Source: Bacteroidota bacterium
GTDB lineage: Bacteria > Bacteroidota > Bacteroidia > NS11-12g > UBA955
DNA length: 56,510 bases
Direction of reading: 5' to 3'
NCBI GenBank assembly: GCA_030833525.1
Contig: JAURGZ010000008.1
Location: forward strand, 1-56,510
Positions 41,878 through 51,653 of this stretch are shown in pieces; position 1 is the first letter of the stretch; each line of letters starts with the position of its first letter. A program made the position numbers and the translations under genes. The notes under the pieces were generated by a model, which searched no databases, was not told the origin of the DNA, and saw only the letters and a program-made list of their open reading frames with translations.

Positions 41878-43413
41878 TTATTCCCACTCGATGGTGGCTG
41901 GTGGTTTGGAACTGATGTCGTACACCACTCGGTTGATGCCTCGAACCCCGTTGATGATGGAATTGCTGATATCGGCCAGCAACTCATAGGGTAGGTGAAC
42001 CCAATCGGCGGTCATTCCATCTGTGCTGCTGACAGCCCTTAGGGCTGCAACTTGTTCATAGGTTCGTTCATCTCCCATGACCCCCACACTCTGGACAGGA
42101 AGCAAAATGGTGCCTGCCTGCCAAATTTTATTGTACCAACCGCTTTCTTGGAGCTTATTCATGTAAATCCAATCAGCCTCTTGCAACAATTGGACCTTTT
42201 CAGCCGTGATATCACCCAGAATGCGAATTCCCAATCCTGGACCTGGGAATGGGTGGCGATTCAACAACAAAGCGGGCAATCCCAAGGCTGCACCTACGCG
42301 CCGTACTTCGTCTTTGAAAAGCGAACGAAGGGGCTCAATCACTTTAAGGTGCATGTCTTCGGGCAGACCACCCACGTTGTGGTGACTCTTGATGGTGGCT
42401 GATGGGCCATTGACAGAGACGCTCTCAATCACGTCTGGATATATGGTTCCTTGAGCCAACCAATTGGCACCCTGAATTTTAGTGGCCTCCTCTTGGAATA
42501 CTTCTACAAAAACGCGCCCAATGGTCTTGCGTTTGGCTTCGGGCTCAGAAATGCCAGACAGGGCTTCATAAAAGCGTTGAGATGCATCGACAGCAATGAC
42601 ATTGAGGTTGAGTTGTTTATATGCTTCTTGAACATCGCTGAATTCGTTTTTACGCAGCAAACCGTTGTCGATGAAAATGCATGTAAGGCGATGCCCAATG
42701 GCTTTGTTGAGCAGCAAAGAGGCCACTGAACTGTCTACTCCACCTGAAAGTCCGAGAATTACACGGTCCTCTGGGCCAACCTGCTCTTGAATTTGGGCTA
42801 CGCACTCATCAATGAAATGACCAGGGGTCCAATCGCCTTTGCATTTGCAGATGTTGTAAGCGAAGTTTCGAAGCATTTGGGTGCCCTCGGTGCTGTGGTA
42901 GACTTCAGGATGAAATTGAATGCCGTAGGTGGGATAGGGGTTCTCGATTTCGTAGGCGGCGACAGGGATGCTCTCCGTAGTGGCAATGACACGGGCATGT
43001 TCGGGCAAAGCCAGGATGGTATCCCCATGGCTCATCCAGACTTGCGAAGGATTTCCTACGCCTTCCATCAGCACATGCTGGCCATCGTGCTGTAGCATGG
43101 CTCTGCCGTATTCGCGGTGTTGGCTTCGACCTACTTGACCTCCCAAGTGCTTGGCCATGTATTGAGCCCCGTAACAAACGCCCAAAACAGGGCCGTGCTG
43201 AAAATATGCATTCAAGTCAATGCCAGGAGCATTTTCTTCGTTCACGCTGCAAGGACTTCCCGAGAAAATGACCCCTTTGATGTCGCTGCTCAATTCGATT
43301 TCGGCATGGAAGGGATGGATTTCGCAATACACAAATAATTCACGCAAACGACGCGCAATCAATTGCGTGTATTGGGAGCCAAAATCTAAAATGAGGATTT
43401 TCTCAGAAGACAT
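41878..43413 (-). CDS. guaA: GMP synthase (glutamine-hydrolysing)
   Basis: Converts XMP to GMP using glutamine. 511 residues: class I amidotransferase domain 1-190 with nucleophile Cys80 in [11 protein letters not shown] and FHPEVYHS (His/Glu); ATP-pyrophosphatase domain with PP-loop [14 protein letters not shown]-terminal dimerisation domain ending PATIEWE. All catalytic residues are present. The ATG at 43413 lies four bases after a TACTTTTG box, so the transcript is likely leaderless. Heads the guaA-binding protein-methyltransferase unit. Confidence 0.98.
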   Translation of the reverse strand: MSSEKILILDFGSQYTQLIARRLRELFVYCEIHPFHAEIELSSDIKGVIFSGSPCSVNEENAPGIDLNAYFQHGPVLGVCYGAQYMAKHLGGQVGRSQHREYGRAMLQHDGQHVLMEGVGNPSQVWMSHGDTILALPEHARVIATTESIPVAAYEIENPYPTYGIQFHPEVYHSTEGTQMLRNFAYNICKCKGDWTPGHFIDECVAQIQEQVGPEDRVILGLSGGVDSSVASLLLNKAIGHRLTCIFIDNGLLRKNEFSDVQEAYKQLNLNVIAVDASQRFYEALSGISEPEAKRKTIGRVFVEVFQEEATKIQGANWLAQGTIYPDVIESVSVNGPSATIKSHHNVGGLPEDMHLKVIEPLRSLFKDEVRRVGAALGLPALLLNRHPFPGPGLGIRILGDITAEKVQLLQEADWIYMNKLQESGWYNKIWQAGTILLPVQSVGVMGDERTYEQVAALRAVSSTDGMTADWVHLPYELLADISNSIINGVRGINRVVYDISSKPPATIEWE

Positions 43414-43417
43414 GATA

Positions 43418-43425
43418 CAAAAGTA
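43418..43425 (-). promoter_or_regulatory. -7 box of guaA, four bases from its ATG
   Basis: Minus strand TACTTTTG, then TATC, then ATG. Perfect TAnnTTTG in the same position as at purB and lipB. A TTTG at 43451-43454 is 25 bases upstream, too far for a standard -33 element. Confidence 0.6.
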
Positions 43426-43460
43426 CCACCAAAACCAGCGCCCTTATCGACAAATTTTCC

Positions 43461-44738
43461 CTAAAACCAAGGTTGGAAAAGGGCGAACAAACTGTTGCTG
43501 GCTCGTTGCATGAACTGTTGGCGATTGCCCGGGATTTGCTTCTTTTTTTGGTAGATCCATAGGCCGTTTTCATGGCTCAAACCTTCAACAGCGGTCCACT
43601 TGGGTTCTTGGGTTGATACCAGGGTTAAACACACCGTACCCACGGGCTTCTCATCAGTTCCCCCTCCTGGACCGGCAATGCCAGTGGTGCTGAAGGCGAA
43701 ATCGGATCCAAATTTCTTCAGAGCCCCTAAAGCCATTTCCTTCCCCGATTCCAAACTCACAGCTCCGTGCTCTTTCAGTGTGTTTTCCAAGACACCCAAT
43801 TCTCGCCTTTTGACAGGATTGCCATAGGCTACCATCGATCCTTGCACGCAAGCGCTCATACCGGGCACTTGAAGCAATTGATTGATGGCGAATCCGCCGG
43901 TGCAACTTTCAGCGCCTGAAACTTCCCACGAACCGTCCAATAGAAATTGAGCTACCCGCTCAGCGGCGCTGATGTCACCCACCCCAAAACACAAGATGCC
44001 CAGTGCATGTTGCAAACGCTCAAACCAAAATTCGATGCCTTTGTCTTCGGCTTGGTTCTGTTGCTTTTGACTCAAGCGCAGGCGAATGCTGTTGAACTGG
44101 GGCAAATAGGCGAGTGAGTACCCCTCAGGAAGTTCATCTTCAAAATGAGATAAATGCTTACTGAGTATGCTCTCTGGGGTTTCCAAACACAACAGGGTTC
44201 GGTGTTCATAGGTTTGAAGTGAAAAGGCTTTTTGCAATCGAGGAAGAACCTCGTGTTCCATGAGATAATACACCTCATTGGGTACGCCGGGCAAGCTTAC
44301 CACGATGCCTTTATTATGTTGAAACCACATGCCGGGTGCTGTGCCAACCGCGTTGTGAAGGGTTTCGCATGCTTCGGGTAATTCAGCTTGCAGTTTGTTG
44401 ACTTCCAATAAGGTGCGTCCCCTTTTGGCAAAGAGCTTTTCCAAATGAGCCATCACAGAAGCATCGGTGCGGTACCCGCAGTTGAAAAATTGAGCCAGTG
44501 TATGCTTGGTGATATCATCGCGCGTAGGGCCCAAACCTCCAGTAATGATGACCAAAGAGGCGGCATTCAAGCTGGTTTCCAGCGCTTCTACAATCGCATC
44601 GGCTTTGTCAGATACGGCCGTTTTGCGTTGAACGTGTATGCCCCATTTGGCTAAATTTTGGCCCAGCCAGGCGCTGTTGGTGTCAATGGTCTGCCCCAGC
44701 AGTAGCTCGTCCCCAATGGTGATAATCTCGGCGTTCAT
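43461..44738 (-). CDS. cinA: CinA-like protein (MoCF plus nicotinamide-nucleotide amidase)
   Basis: 425 residues. N-terminal MoaB/MogA-like (COG1058) domain with AEIITIGDELLLGQTIDTN and VIITGGLGPTRDDITK, linked in family members to ADP-ribose pyrophosphatase activity; C-terminal PncC domain (about 265-420) with GAESCTGGFAINQLL, MVAYGNPVKRRELG and TTGIAGPGGGTDEKPVGTV, which deamidates nicotinamide mononucleotide in NAD recycling. Full length. Starts at ATG 44738, seven bases from a TAATTTTG box; divergent from rnhA with 51 bases between them. Confidence 0.95.
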   Translation of the reverse strand: MNAEIITIGDELLLGQTIDTNSAWLGQNLAKWGIHVQRKTAVSDKADAIVEALETSLNAASLVIITGGLGPTRDDITKHTLAQFFNCGYRTDASVMAHLEKLFAKRGRTLLEVNKLQAELPEACETLHNAVGTAPGMWFQHNKGIVVSLPGVPNEVYYLMEHEVLPRLQKAFSLQTYEHRTLLCLETPESILSKHLSHFEDELPEGYSLAYLPQFNSIRLRLSQKQQNQAEDKGIEFWFERLQHALGILCFGVGDISAAERVAQFLLDGSWEVSGAESCTGGFAINQLLQVPGMSACVQGSMVAYGNPVKRRELGVLENTLKEHGAVSLESGKEMALGALKKFGSDFAFSTTGIAGPGGGTDEKPVGTVCLTLVSTQEPKWTAVEGLSHENGLWIYQKKKQIPGNRQQFMQRASNSLFALFQPWF

Positions 44739-44745
44739 CTGTGTA

Positions 44746-44753
44746 CAAAATTA
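44746..44753 (-). promoter_or_regulatory. -7 box of cinA
   Basis: Minus strand TAATTTTG, seven bases before the cinA ATG. Perfect TAnnTTTG. Confidence 0.5.
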
Positions 44754-44777
44754 ACCACTGAGCCGCCCGCCTTGTTT

Positions 44778-44785
44778 TAAATTCG
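44778..44785 (+). promoter_or_regulatory. -7 box of rnhA, four bases from its GTG
   Basis: TAAATTCG (one mismatch), then GCAT, then the GTG start of rnhA. Same four-base distance as purB, lipB and guaA, and it supports GTG as the true start. Confidence 0.45.
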
Positions 44786-44789
44786 GCAT

Positions 44790-45275
44790 GTGAAATCTGA
44801 GATCGTCATTTACACAGACGGTGCGGCCTTGGGGAATCCCGGTCCCGGGGGCTACGGTGCCGTATTGATGTACGGAGCACACCGCCGTGAGATTTCAGGT
44901 GGTTTTCGGCGCACAACTAACAATCGAATGGAGTTGTTGGCCGTCATCAAGGCATTGGAAATAATCAAGCAGCCTGGATTACCGGTTTCTATTTTTACTG
45001 ATAGCAAGTACGTTCACGACGCCATAGTCAAGAATTGGATCGGTTCCTGGCAGCGAAAAGGGTGGGTGAAAGTGAAAAATCCAGATTTATGGAAGCGCTT
45101 GGTTCCACTCAATGATCAATTCAAACCCCAGTTCAATTGGGTGAAAGGCCATGCTGGAATACCCGAAAACGAGCGCTGTGATCATTTGGCTACCCAAGCG
45201 GCTAAAGCCAACCCCTCAGAACCTGATCACTTTTACGAGCAAAGCGAGAAATCAGCGGGAGAGGGCTTGTTTTAA
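44790..45275 (+). CDS. rnhA: Ribonuclease HI
   Basis: Cuts RNA in RNA-DNA hybrids. 161 residues from GTG 44790: [19 protein letters not shown] (Asp10), [13 protein letters not shown] (Glu48), IFTDSKYV (Asp71) and [12 protein letters not shown] (fourth Asp), with the WVKGHAG histidine. The handle region [20 protein letters not shown] is kept, as in the Escherichia coli enzyme. An ATG two bases earlier is in another frame. Its stop overlaps recN on the opposite strand by four bases. Confidence 0.97.
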   Translation: MKSEIVIYTDGAALGNPGPGGYGAVLMYGAHRREISGGFRRTTNNRMELLAVIKALEIIKQPGLPVSIFTDSKYVHDAIVKNWIGSWQRKGWVKVKNPDLWKRLVPLNDQFKPQFNWVKGHAGIPENERCDHLATQAAKANPSEPDHFYEQSEKSAGEGLF

Positions 45276-46936
45276 TCAAACGACTCCAACAATTCTTGCG
45301 CATTGGCCAATGCTGATGCCGTAGGATTCTCATGGCTCAAAAGTTGAGCCAATTGCTGAATTCGATCTGTCTGGTTCAGCCATTGGAAACGGCTGGCCGT
45401 ATGCTCCGATTGCCGATCCTTGAATACCAAAAGTTGTTGATGACCGGCTGAGGCGACTTGAGGGAGATGCGTTATGGCGAGCACTTGCAAATGCTGGCCC
45501 ATAGACCTCATCATGCGGCCCATTTGAAGGGCAACAGGCCCAGAAATTCCTGTATCGGCCTCGTCGTATATGAGAGTCGCCTTGCTCTGTTGGGCGGCTC
45601 CTAGGCTGCGAATGCTGAAATTCAAACGCGATAATTCGCCCCCTGAGGCTACTTTTTCCAAGGGCTGCAGGGCTTGGCCTTTGTTGGCTGAAAACATGAG
45701 GGTCAGCTCATCGTAACCCTGAGGATTTAGATGCGAGGCATCTGTGGCCCATTGGCATTCCAATCGAGCATCGGGAATTTCCAATGAATGCAACATGCTT
45801 TGCAGTTCTTGGCACCACCGAAGACCCGCTAGCGAGCGCGATTCATGCAGTTTTTGAGCCAGTTTGTGGCATTCTTGGCTGTGCATTTCGGCTTCTTTTT
45901 TCCATTCGGCTAATTGCTCTTGTTCCAACTGAACCGATTGCAAGCGTTTTTCCAATTCTTGAGCAATGCTGATCAAGGCGCAGGCATCTGAAACGTGGTG
46001 CTTGCGAAACAAGTTTTGCAACTGAGCCATTCGTTCATTCAAAAAGGAAAGTCGTTCTGGATCCTCGCTTATGGCATCGCCAAATTGAGACAAACCTTCT
46101 GAGATGTCGTCCAAATCCAAACCCAATTGTTCCAGCCGATCCAACAAAGAGTCCAATGTGGGGTGGCTGTGTTTGTATCGTCGAAAGGAGGCTTTGATTT
46201 GGTTGAGTTGATCCAACAAAGAGCCCTCATTTTGGCTGAGCTGCTGGCTGCTTTGCAAAGTCAATGACTTCAATTCCTCGCCTTGACTCAACAAAGCCAT
46301 TTCAGATTCCATATGGCTTTCCTCGCCCTCTTGCGGCTGAAATTCAGCGAGTTCTTGGTAGAGGTATTCGTTGTAATCCCGCTCGCGATCTTGTTCGGCT
46401 TGGCGCTGCAAAGCCTCTTTGATAAGGCGTTTGGCTTTGGTGTAGGCGTGAAAAGAACGGTGATAGGCATTCAATAAATCAGAATGCCCGGCAAATGAAT
46501 CCAGGAGTTTCATCTGTTCATCACGCTGCGTTACCAGCAAATGCGTGTGTTGGGTATGGATTTCCAAAAGCTGTGAGCCCAAGGCTTTGGCTTGCGACAA
46601 GGTGACCGGTGTGTCATTGATGAAGCACCGGCTTTTTCCTCCAGGAGCGATTTCACGTCTGAGCAGCGTCTGTGGCCAGTAATCCAAATCTTCAGCATCG
46701 AAAAAGGGCTTCAGATTCAAATGCTCAAGGTCAAATTCACCTTCTACGATGCATTTTTTCTGATCGTCAAACAACACACTGTGGTCAGCGCGATTGCCCG
46801 TGAGCAAACCCAAAGCGCCCAATAATATGCTTTTCCCTGCTCCCGTTTCGCCTGTGATCGTCGTAAGACCCTTTGGAATCTGCAATTCCAATTCCTGGAT
46901 CAGGGCATAGTTGGATATGCGAACCCGCAATAGCAT
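45272..46936 (-). CDS. recN: DNA repair protein RecN
   Basis: SMC-like ATPase that gathers broken DNA ends in double-strand break repair. 554 residues: N-terminal Walker [16 protein letters not shown] with the [12 protein letters not shown] start, [13 protein letters not shown], a long coiled coil (about 160-370, Gln/Glu/Leu rich), [13 protein letters not shown] signature and Walker [13 protein letters not shown], then ITHLPQVAS. Complete. ATG 46936 follows the pfkA stop by one base, so it is read with pfkA. Confidence 0.97.
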   Translation of the reverse strand: MLLRVRISNYALIQELELQIPKGLTTITGETGAGKSILLGALGLLTGNRADHSVLFDDQKKCIVEGEFDLEHLNLKPFFDAEDLDYWPQTLLRREIAPGGKSRCFINDTPVTLSQAKALGSQLLEIHTQHTHLLVTQRDEQMKLLDSFAGHSDLLNAYHRSFHAYTKAKRLIKEALQRQAEQDRERDYNEYLYQELAEFQPQEGEESHMESEMALLSQGEELKSLTLQSSQQLSQNEGSLLDQLNQIKASFRRYKHSHPTLDSLLDRLEQLGLDLDDISEGLSQFGDAISEDPERLSFLNERMAQLQNLFRKHHVSDACALISIAQELEKRLQSVQLEQEQLAEWKKEAEMHSQECHKLAQKLHESRSLAGLRWCQELQSMLHSLEIPDARLECQWATDASHLNPQGYDELTLMFSANKGQALQPLEKVASGGELSRLNFSIRSLGAAQQSKATLIYDEADTGISGPVALQMGRMMRSMGQHLQVLAITHLPQVASAGHQQLLVFKDRQSEHTASRFQWLNQTDRIQQLAQLLSHENPTASALANAQELLESFD

Positions 46937-46937
46937 G

Positions 46938-47906
46938 TTAGCGTGTGATGATGCTGTTCATGACCCACAGGTTCTCATTCACATCTTTTTTAGCGTAAAT
47001 GGCTTCTTGGAAGGGAGTGAGTACAATGGAGTTGTCAATGACACCAATGGCGAGATTGCGGTGCCCTTCGCTGAGGGCTTTGACGGCATGCGCACCCAAT
47101 CGAGAGGCCAGGATGCGATCGTTGGCCGTAGGCCTGCCGCCTCTTTGTATATGGCCCAGGACCGTAACCTTGCAGTCGGTTTCTGGGAATGTCTCTTGGA
47201 ATTTTCGAGCGATATCAAAGGCTTTGCCGTCTTCTTCACCTTCGGCTACGACAAAAATGCTGAACTCCTTTTTACGGCGCTTGTCTTCGTAGGTTTTCAT
47301 GATGTCGTGCAACTCGTTTTCACGCTCGGGAATGAAAATGCCTTCTGCACCCCCGGCAATTCCGGCATTCAGTGCGATATGCCCAGAGTGTCGCCCCATC
47401 ACTTCAATGAAAAACACGCGATTGTGGCTGTCTGCGGTATCGCGAATTTTATCAATGGCGTCCATGGCCGTATTGATGGCTGTATCGTACCCAATGGTGA
47501 AGTCGGTACCCGATAAATCGTTGTCAATGGTACCTGGGCAACCGACGCTGGGAATCCTAAATTCTTTTTCGAAGACCATGGCTCCCGTGTAAGTCCCGTT
47601 TCCACCAATGCAAACCAGACCATCAATGCCGTGGCTTTTCAAATTGTCGTATGCTTTCTTTCGCCCTTCAGGGGTCATGAACTCCTTGCTCCTCGCGGTT
47701 TTAAGAATGGTGCCTCCCAATTGAATGATGTTGGCAACACTGCCCGCGCTCATTTTTTTAATGGCGTTTTCGATCAAGCCTTGGTACCCACGTTGAACTC
47801 CATAGACCTCAAAATTGAAGTGAATGGCGGCACGAACAACAGCGCGTATGCAAGCATTCATGCCAGGAGCATCTCCACCAGAGGTTAAAACAGCAATACG
47901 TTTCAC
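46938..47906 (-). CDS. pfkA: 6-phosphofructokinase
   Basis: Phosphorylates fructose-6-phosphate in glycolysis. 322 residues from GTG 47906, giving the family start KRIAVLTSGGDAPGMNACIRAVV. Other blocks: IGGNGTYTGA, GCPGTIDNDLSGTD (catalytic Asp), MGRHSGHIAL and GHIQRGGRPTANDRI. The glycine pattern near the nucleotide site fits an ATP-dependent enzyme. A TTG at 47915 is possible but would sit in a GATTTTTG box (47913-47920) six bases before the GTG. recN follows after one base. Confidence 0.95.
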   Translation of the reverse strand: MKRIAVLTSGGDAPGMNACIRAVVRAAIHFNFEVYGVQRGYQGLIENAIKKMSAGSVANIIQLGGTILKTARSKEFMTPEGRKKAYDNLKSHGIDGLVCIGGNGTYTGAMVFEKEFRIPSVGCPGTIDNDLSGTDFTIGYDTAINTAMDAIDKIRDTADSHNRVFFIEVMGRHSGHIALNAGIAGGAEGIFIPERENELHDIMKTYEDKRRKKEFSIFVVAEGEEDGKAFDIARKFQETFPETDCKVTVLGHIQRGGRPTANDRILASRLGAHAVKALSEGHRNLAIGVIDNSIVLTPFQEAIYAKKDVNENLWVMNSIITR

Positions 47907-47947
47907 GATGCACAAAAATCAATCAAAAGTGGGCAAGGGGCAAACAA

Positions 47948-47971
47948 AAAATCCCGCCGAAGCGGGATTTT
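47948..47971 (-). terminator. Terminator of the lipoprotein gene
   Basis: AAAATCCCGC (47948-47957) and GCGGGATTTT (47962-47971) with a CGAA loop; on the minus strand a T-run follows. It lies between the lipoprotein stop (47992) and the pfkA promoter. Confidence 0.85.
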
Positions 47972-47991
47972 TCGTTTGCAAACGTTTGCGA

Positions 47992-48846
47992 TTAATTGTC
48001 TTTGCCTTTGTAAGCAAATTGAATGTAGTCGTTGTGGTTACCGGCAGCCGTATTGATGACCACGTTTTCAATCTTAACGATGTAGATGTTGTAAGTCAAA
48101 TCTTGGCCCGTTTTGATCAAAATGATATCGCCTTTTTGAATGTTGGAGACTTCTGCTGTAGCTGAAGCCGCATTGGCTTTCCACAGATTATACAAGAAGG
48201 TGGTAGTGCTCGCATTGGTGTAGTCATTGGCCGTTACGCGAACGAATTTGGAATTGTTTCCAGAACCCCAAGTAGAGGTAAACTCTGCGGCGCCTGTTGG
48301 AGTTTTGTCAGCAATGTCTTTCAGGTTGGGAGCTGAGCCCGAGGTCAAAGCAATGCCTAAGTTCAAGTTGTACCCAGATGTAAAGCCCGTGTACAAGGCA
48401 TTGTAAACCCTTTGACCCTGGACCAAGTTGTCCAAAGGCAACATGGGGGGCACTACAGAAACGGTCACCTTTACTTCTGCCGTTTGGCCGTTGGCATCTG
48501 CAGCGGTAACGGTGTAAACAATGTCGTCTCCCACTGAACCTGCTACTTTGCGCTGCGCTACGAAAGAAGCCGTTTTGCCAGCCAACATGGTATCAAAAGC
48601 CACAACTGCTGAGGCTCCGTTAACAGAAGCTGTAATCGTTACGCCCTTGAGGTTTTCAGAACCCGCGGTGGTGGTGATGCTAAAGGCCAACATAGAGTCT
48701 GGGCCTACGCTGCAATCTCCGGCTATCAATCCCGCTCCTGCGTTCAAAGCCAAGGTGGGTTTAGGGCCTTTGCTGTCTTCTCCGCAAGAGGCCAAGAAGG
48801 CCAATGCAGGCAGGGCCAAAGCCCAAATGATGTGTTTGAATTTCAT
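47992..48846 (-). CDS. Lipoprotein with cadherin/PKD-like repeat region, unknown function
   Basis: 284 residues from ATG 48846. Lipoprotein signal KFKHIIWALALPALAFLASC with the Cys at about 21 followed by GEDSKGPKP. Residues 30-150 look like one bacterial Ig/Reeler-type beta domain (SMLAFSITTTAGSENLKGVTITASVNG, then DDIVYTVTAADANGQTAEVKVTVSVV). The second half (about 155-284) has ARVYN-like VYNALYTGFTSGYNLNLGIALTSG and ends YIQFAYKGKDN. Thr/Ala/Ser rich, surface-exposed type. Family not recognised. Divergent from lon, own promoter and terminator. Confidence 0.82.
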   Translation of the reverse strand: MKFKHIIWALALPALAFLASCGEDSKGPKPTLALNAGAGLIAGDCSVGPDSMLAFSITTTAGSENLKGVTITASVNGASAVVAFDTMLAGKTASFVAQRKVAGSVGDDIVYTVTAADANGQTAEVKVTVSVVPPMLPLDNLVQGQRVYNALYTGFTSGYNLNLGIALTSGSAPNLKDIADKTPTGAAEFTSTWGSGNNSKFVRVTANDYTNASTTTFLYNLWKANAASATAEVSNIQKGDIILIKTGQDLTYNIYIVKIENVVINTAAGNHNDYIQFAYKGKDN

Positions 48847-48868
48847 AATTCTGTTGATTCGTTTTGGA

Positions 48869-48899
48869 CAAATTTCGGGTTTCGTTGCAGATTTTGCAA
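48869..48899 (-). promoter_or_regulatory. Promoter of the lipoprotein gene
   Basis: Minus strand TTG (48899-48897), 20 bases, GAAATTTG (48876-48869; one mismatch). Leader of 22 bases to the ATG. Confidence 0.45.
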
Positions 48900-48943
48900 G
48901 AATCAAATGCGCCATTCTGTCAGCCTCTCATTCGTCTCATCCT

Positions 48944-48951
48944 TATTTTTG
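48944..48951 (+). promoter_or_regulatory. -7 box of lon
   Basis: TATTTTTG followed by C, identical to the gldK and thrS boxes; 55-base leader to the lon ATG. No TTTG -33 element at the usual spacing, so an alternative sigma or activator may be involved (inference). Confidence 0.4.
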
Positions 48952-49006
48952 CAAAGCCTGTCACAATCTGCTTTCATGGCACAACCCTTGCAATTCAACA
49001 GCACCC

Positions 49007-51478
49007 ATGTTTGATCCCAACGAATCCCTTTGGCACTTGAATCAAGATCCTATGGAAGATAGCCCTGAGTTTCTCCCGCTATTTTCCAAGCAAGAAGAGG
49101 AAGAGAGCAACCGCATGTCAGTCCCCAAGGAATTGCCCGTATTGGCCATTCGCAACACCGTTTTATTTCCGGGAGTCATTTTTCCCATCACGGTAGGTCG
49201 AGACAAAAGCATTCGCTTGATCAAAGAAGCCAACAAAGCTGACAAAACCATCGCAGTGGTTGCTCAGCGTACGCCCGAAATGGAAGATCCCAGCCCGGCT
49301 GATTTGTACAACATTGGTACCTTGGCCCAGATCATTCGTTTGATGCGCATGCCCGATGGCTCGTCTACCGTCATCATTCAAGGCAAGCGCCGCATTTCCG
49401 TAGGGGATTACACCCAAGAAGACCCTTATCTCAAGGCCCATACAGCTCATCTCGATGATGAAGGATTTGTGGAGGATAGTGAATATGCGGCCATTATCGA
49501 CAGCATCAAAGATGTCAGTCAGCGCATCATTTCCCTGTCGCCGAACATCCCCAGCGAGGCGGTCATCGCCCTGAAAAATATCGACTCCAATCGCTTTCTC
49601 ATACACTTCGTTGCCAGCAACTTGAACATTGAAATTGCTGAGAAACAAGCGCTATTAGAGGAATTGAATCCCAAGGCCAGAGCCTCAAAAGTGCTGGAAT
49701 ATGTGCTCAAAGAGTTGCAAATGCTGGAACTCAAAGACCAGATTCAAAACAAGGTGAGGACAGACCTAGACAAGCAACAGAAGGAGTATTTCCTGCAACA
49801 ACAAATCAGAGCGATTCAAGAAGAGTTGGGAGGAGATACGCCCGATAAAGAAATCGACAACCTTCGCGAGAAAGGAGATGCCAAATCTTGGAGCAAAAGC
49901 GTTCGCGATCACTTCAACAAAGAGTTGGATCGATTGATGCGCATCAATCCGGCTTCTCCTGACTATTCGGTGGGATTGAACTATGTGCAGCTTCTGTTGG
50001 ATTTACCCTGGGATCAGGTCACCGAAGACAATTTCGATTTGGAACATGCCCGTTCGGTCTTCGACGAAGATCATTTCGGATTGGAAAAGGTCAAACGTCG
50101 CATATTGGAGTACTTAGCCGTTTTGAAACTCAAAGGGGATATGAAAAGCCCCATCATTTGTTTGTACGGCCCTCCAGGTGTGGGTAAAACCAGTTTGGGG
50201 CGCTCTATTGCGAGGGCCTTGGGCCGCCAACATGTGCGCATGTCTTTGGGAGGCTTGCACGATGAATCTGAAATACGTGGGCACCGCAAAACTTACATTG
50301 GGGCTATGCCCGGTCGAATCATTCAAAACCTAAAGAAGGTGGGGAGCAGCAATCCCGTTTTTGTTTTGGATGAAATCGACAAATTGGGTCGTGATTTTAG
50401 AGGAGACCCTTCAAGCGCTTTGTTAGAAGTATTGGATCCTGAGCAAAACATCAGTTTCTACGACAATTACTTGGAAATGGACTACGACTTGAGTCGAGTG
50501 TTGTTCGTTGCCACCGCTAATTCCTTGGATCAAATTCAACCTGCTTTGCTCGATCGAATGGAAATCATCGACATCAGCGGTTACAGCTTGGAGGAGAAGG
50601 TAGAAATTGCCAAGAAGTATCTCATTCCCAAGCAGCGAAAAGCCCACGGTCTGAAAGCCAAGGACTTTAAAATCACCGACAAGGCCTTGGAAGTTTTGAT
50701 CGAGCAGTACACCCGCGAATCTGGGGTACGAGGCTTGGATAAGAAAGTGGCTGCTTTGGCTCGCTCAGTGGCCCAACATGTGGCATCGGGTACCCCGTAT
50801 GCAGCCAATTTTAAACCGTCTGATATCGAATCGGTGTTGGGAAGTGAGAAGTTGGAGCCTGAACATTACGAAAACAATGAAACAGCCGGTGTGGTGACGG
50901 GATTGGCTTGGTCTCCCATGGGGGGCTCCGTTTTGTTTGTGGAAAGCGCTTTGTCCAAAGGCAAGGGGCGCATGCAAATTACCGGTCAACTGGGCGATGT
51001 CATGAAAGAATCGGTTCACATTGCCAGCAGCTTTCTACGAGCTCATGCTGATTATTTGGATTTGGATCTAGCCTTGTTTGAAGCTTACGACATTCACGTG
51101 CATTTTCCTGCGGGAGCCATACCAAAAGACGGACCCTCAGCGGGTGTTACGGTGCTGACATCGCTGGCTTCTTTGATGACGCAGCGACGGGTGAAAAAGC
51201 GTCTAGCCATGACGGGAGAAATTACCCTGCGTGGCAAAGTCTTGCCGGTGGGAGGAATCAAAGAGAAGGTTCTGGCTGCCAAGAGGGCGGGTATTCAAGA
51301 GGTAATATTGTGCGAACAAAATCGCAAAGACATTCTGGATATTCCCGAATCTTACATTCAGGGAATGCAATTTTTCTACGTGAATAACATGCTTCAGGTG
51401 CTGGATTTGGCTTTGACCCATGAGCCGGTCAAGGGTGCAATTAAACTAACAGCCAATACGAACCATGGCCCCGCATAA
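49007..51478 (+). CDS. lon: ATP-dependent protease Lon
   Basis: Cytosolic AAA+ serine protease for damaged and regulatory proteins. 823 residues from ATG 49007. N-terminal substrate domain starts around [19 protein letters not shown]; coiled region near 250-310; Walker [14 protein letters not shown], Walker [12 protein letters not shown]; protease domain with catalytic Ser711 in [10 protein letters not shown] and Lys754 in [10 protein letters not shown], 43 residues apart as in the Escherichia coli enzyme. An acidic 40-residue lead ([18 protein letters not shown]) precedes the usual start, as in other Bacteroidota. The long in-frame extension upstream of 49007 runs through the lipoprotein promoter and is not coding. 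Confidence 0.97.
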   Translation: MFDPNESLWHLNQDPMEDSPEFLPLFSKQEEEESNRMSVPKELPVLAIRNTVLFPGVIFPITVGRDKSIRLIKEANKADKTIAVVAQRTPEMEDPSPADLYNIGTLAQIIRLMRMPDGSSTVIIQGKRRISVGDYTQEDPYLKAHTAHLDDEGFVEDSEYAAIIDSIKDVSQRIISLSPNIPSEAVIALKNIDSNRFLIHFVASNLNIEIAEKQALLEELNPKARASKVLEYVLKELQMLELKDQIQNKVRTDLDKQQKEYFLQQQIRAIQEELGGDTPDKEIDNLREKGDAKSWSKSVRDHFNKELDRLMRINPASPDYSVGLNYVQLLLDLPWDQVTEDNFDLEHARSVFDEDHFGLEKVKRRILEYLAVLKLKGDMKSPIICLYGPPGVGKTSLGRSIARALGRQHVRMSLGGLHDESEIRGHRKTYIGAMPGRIIQNLKKVGSSNPVFVLDEIDKLGRDFRGDPSSALLEVLDPEQNISFYDNYLEMDYDLSRVLFVATANSLDQIQPALLDRMEIIDISGYSLEEKVEIAKKYLIPKQRKAHGLKAKDFKITDKALEVLIEQYTRESGVRGLDKKVAALARSVAQHVASGTPYAANFKPSDIESVLGSEKLEPEHYENNETAGVVTGLAWSPMGGSVLFVESALSKGKGRMQITGQLGDVMKESVHIASSFLRAHADYLDLDLALFEAYDIHVHFPAGAIPKDGPSAGVTVLTSLASLMTQRRVKKRLAMTGEITLRGKVLPVGGIKEKVLAAKRAGIQEVILCEQNRKDILDIPESYIQGMQFFYVNNMLQVLDLALTHEPVKGAIKLTANTNHGPA

Positions 51479-51483
51479 TGGGT

Positions 51484-51491
51484 TATATTTG
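51484..51491 (+). promoter_or_regulatory. -7 box three bases from the ATG of the micro-protein gene
   Basis: TATATTTG (perfect TAnnTTTG), then GAT, then ATG 51495. Lies just past the lon stop (51478), so the micro-protein and the exported protein behind it probably have their own leaderless transcript besides any lon read-through. Confidence 0.55.
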
Positions 51492-51494
51492 GAT

Positions 51495-51653
51495 ATGATA
51501 TTCAAGAAAATATGGTCCTATTTGACCTTTCAAAAGCAAGAAGGAACCAAAAACCTCAACACCCAATTGATGCACGGTATGAATCGCATCAGCATATTGA
51601 TGTTCGTCATTGCCTTGGGCGTGATCATCGTGCGATTCGTGATCAAGCCTTGA
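51495..51653 (+). CDS. Small membrane protein, DUF6728-like
   Basis: 52 residues: a basic amphipathic front (IFKKIWSYLTFQKQEGTKNLN), a QLMHGMNRISI block, and one membrane helix (LMFVIALGVIIVRFVI) ending KP. The MHGMNRISI block before a single helix is, as I recall, the mark of a short Bacteroidota family listed as DUF6728; function unknown. ATG 51495 is chosen because of the conserved start and the TATATTTG box three bases upstream. Its TGA overlaps the TTG start of the next gene (TTGA), so the two are translationally coupled. Confidence 0.72.
   Translation: MIFKKIWSYLTFQKQEGTKNLNTQLMHGMNRISILMFVIALGVIIVRFVIKP

Noticed and set aside
48521-49006. Long N-terminal extension of lon in the same frame
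   Set aside because: It covers the divergent lipoprotein gene, its promoter and the lon -7 box, and has no Lon-family sequence.
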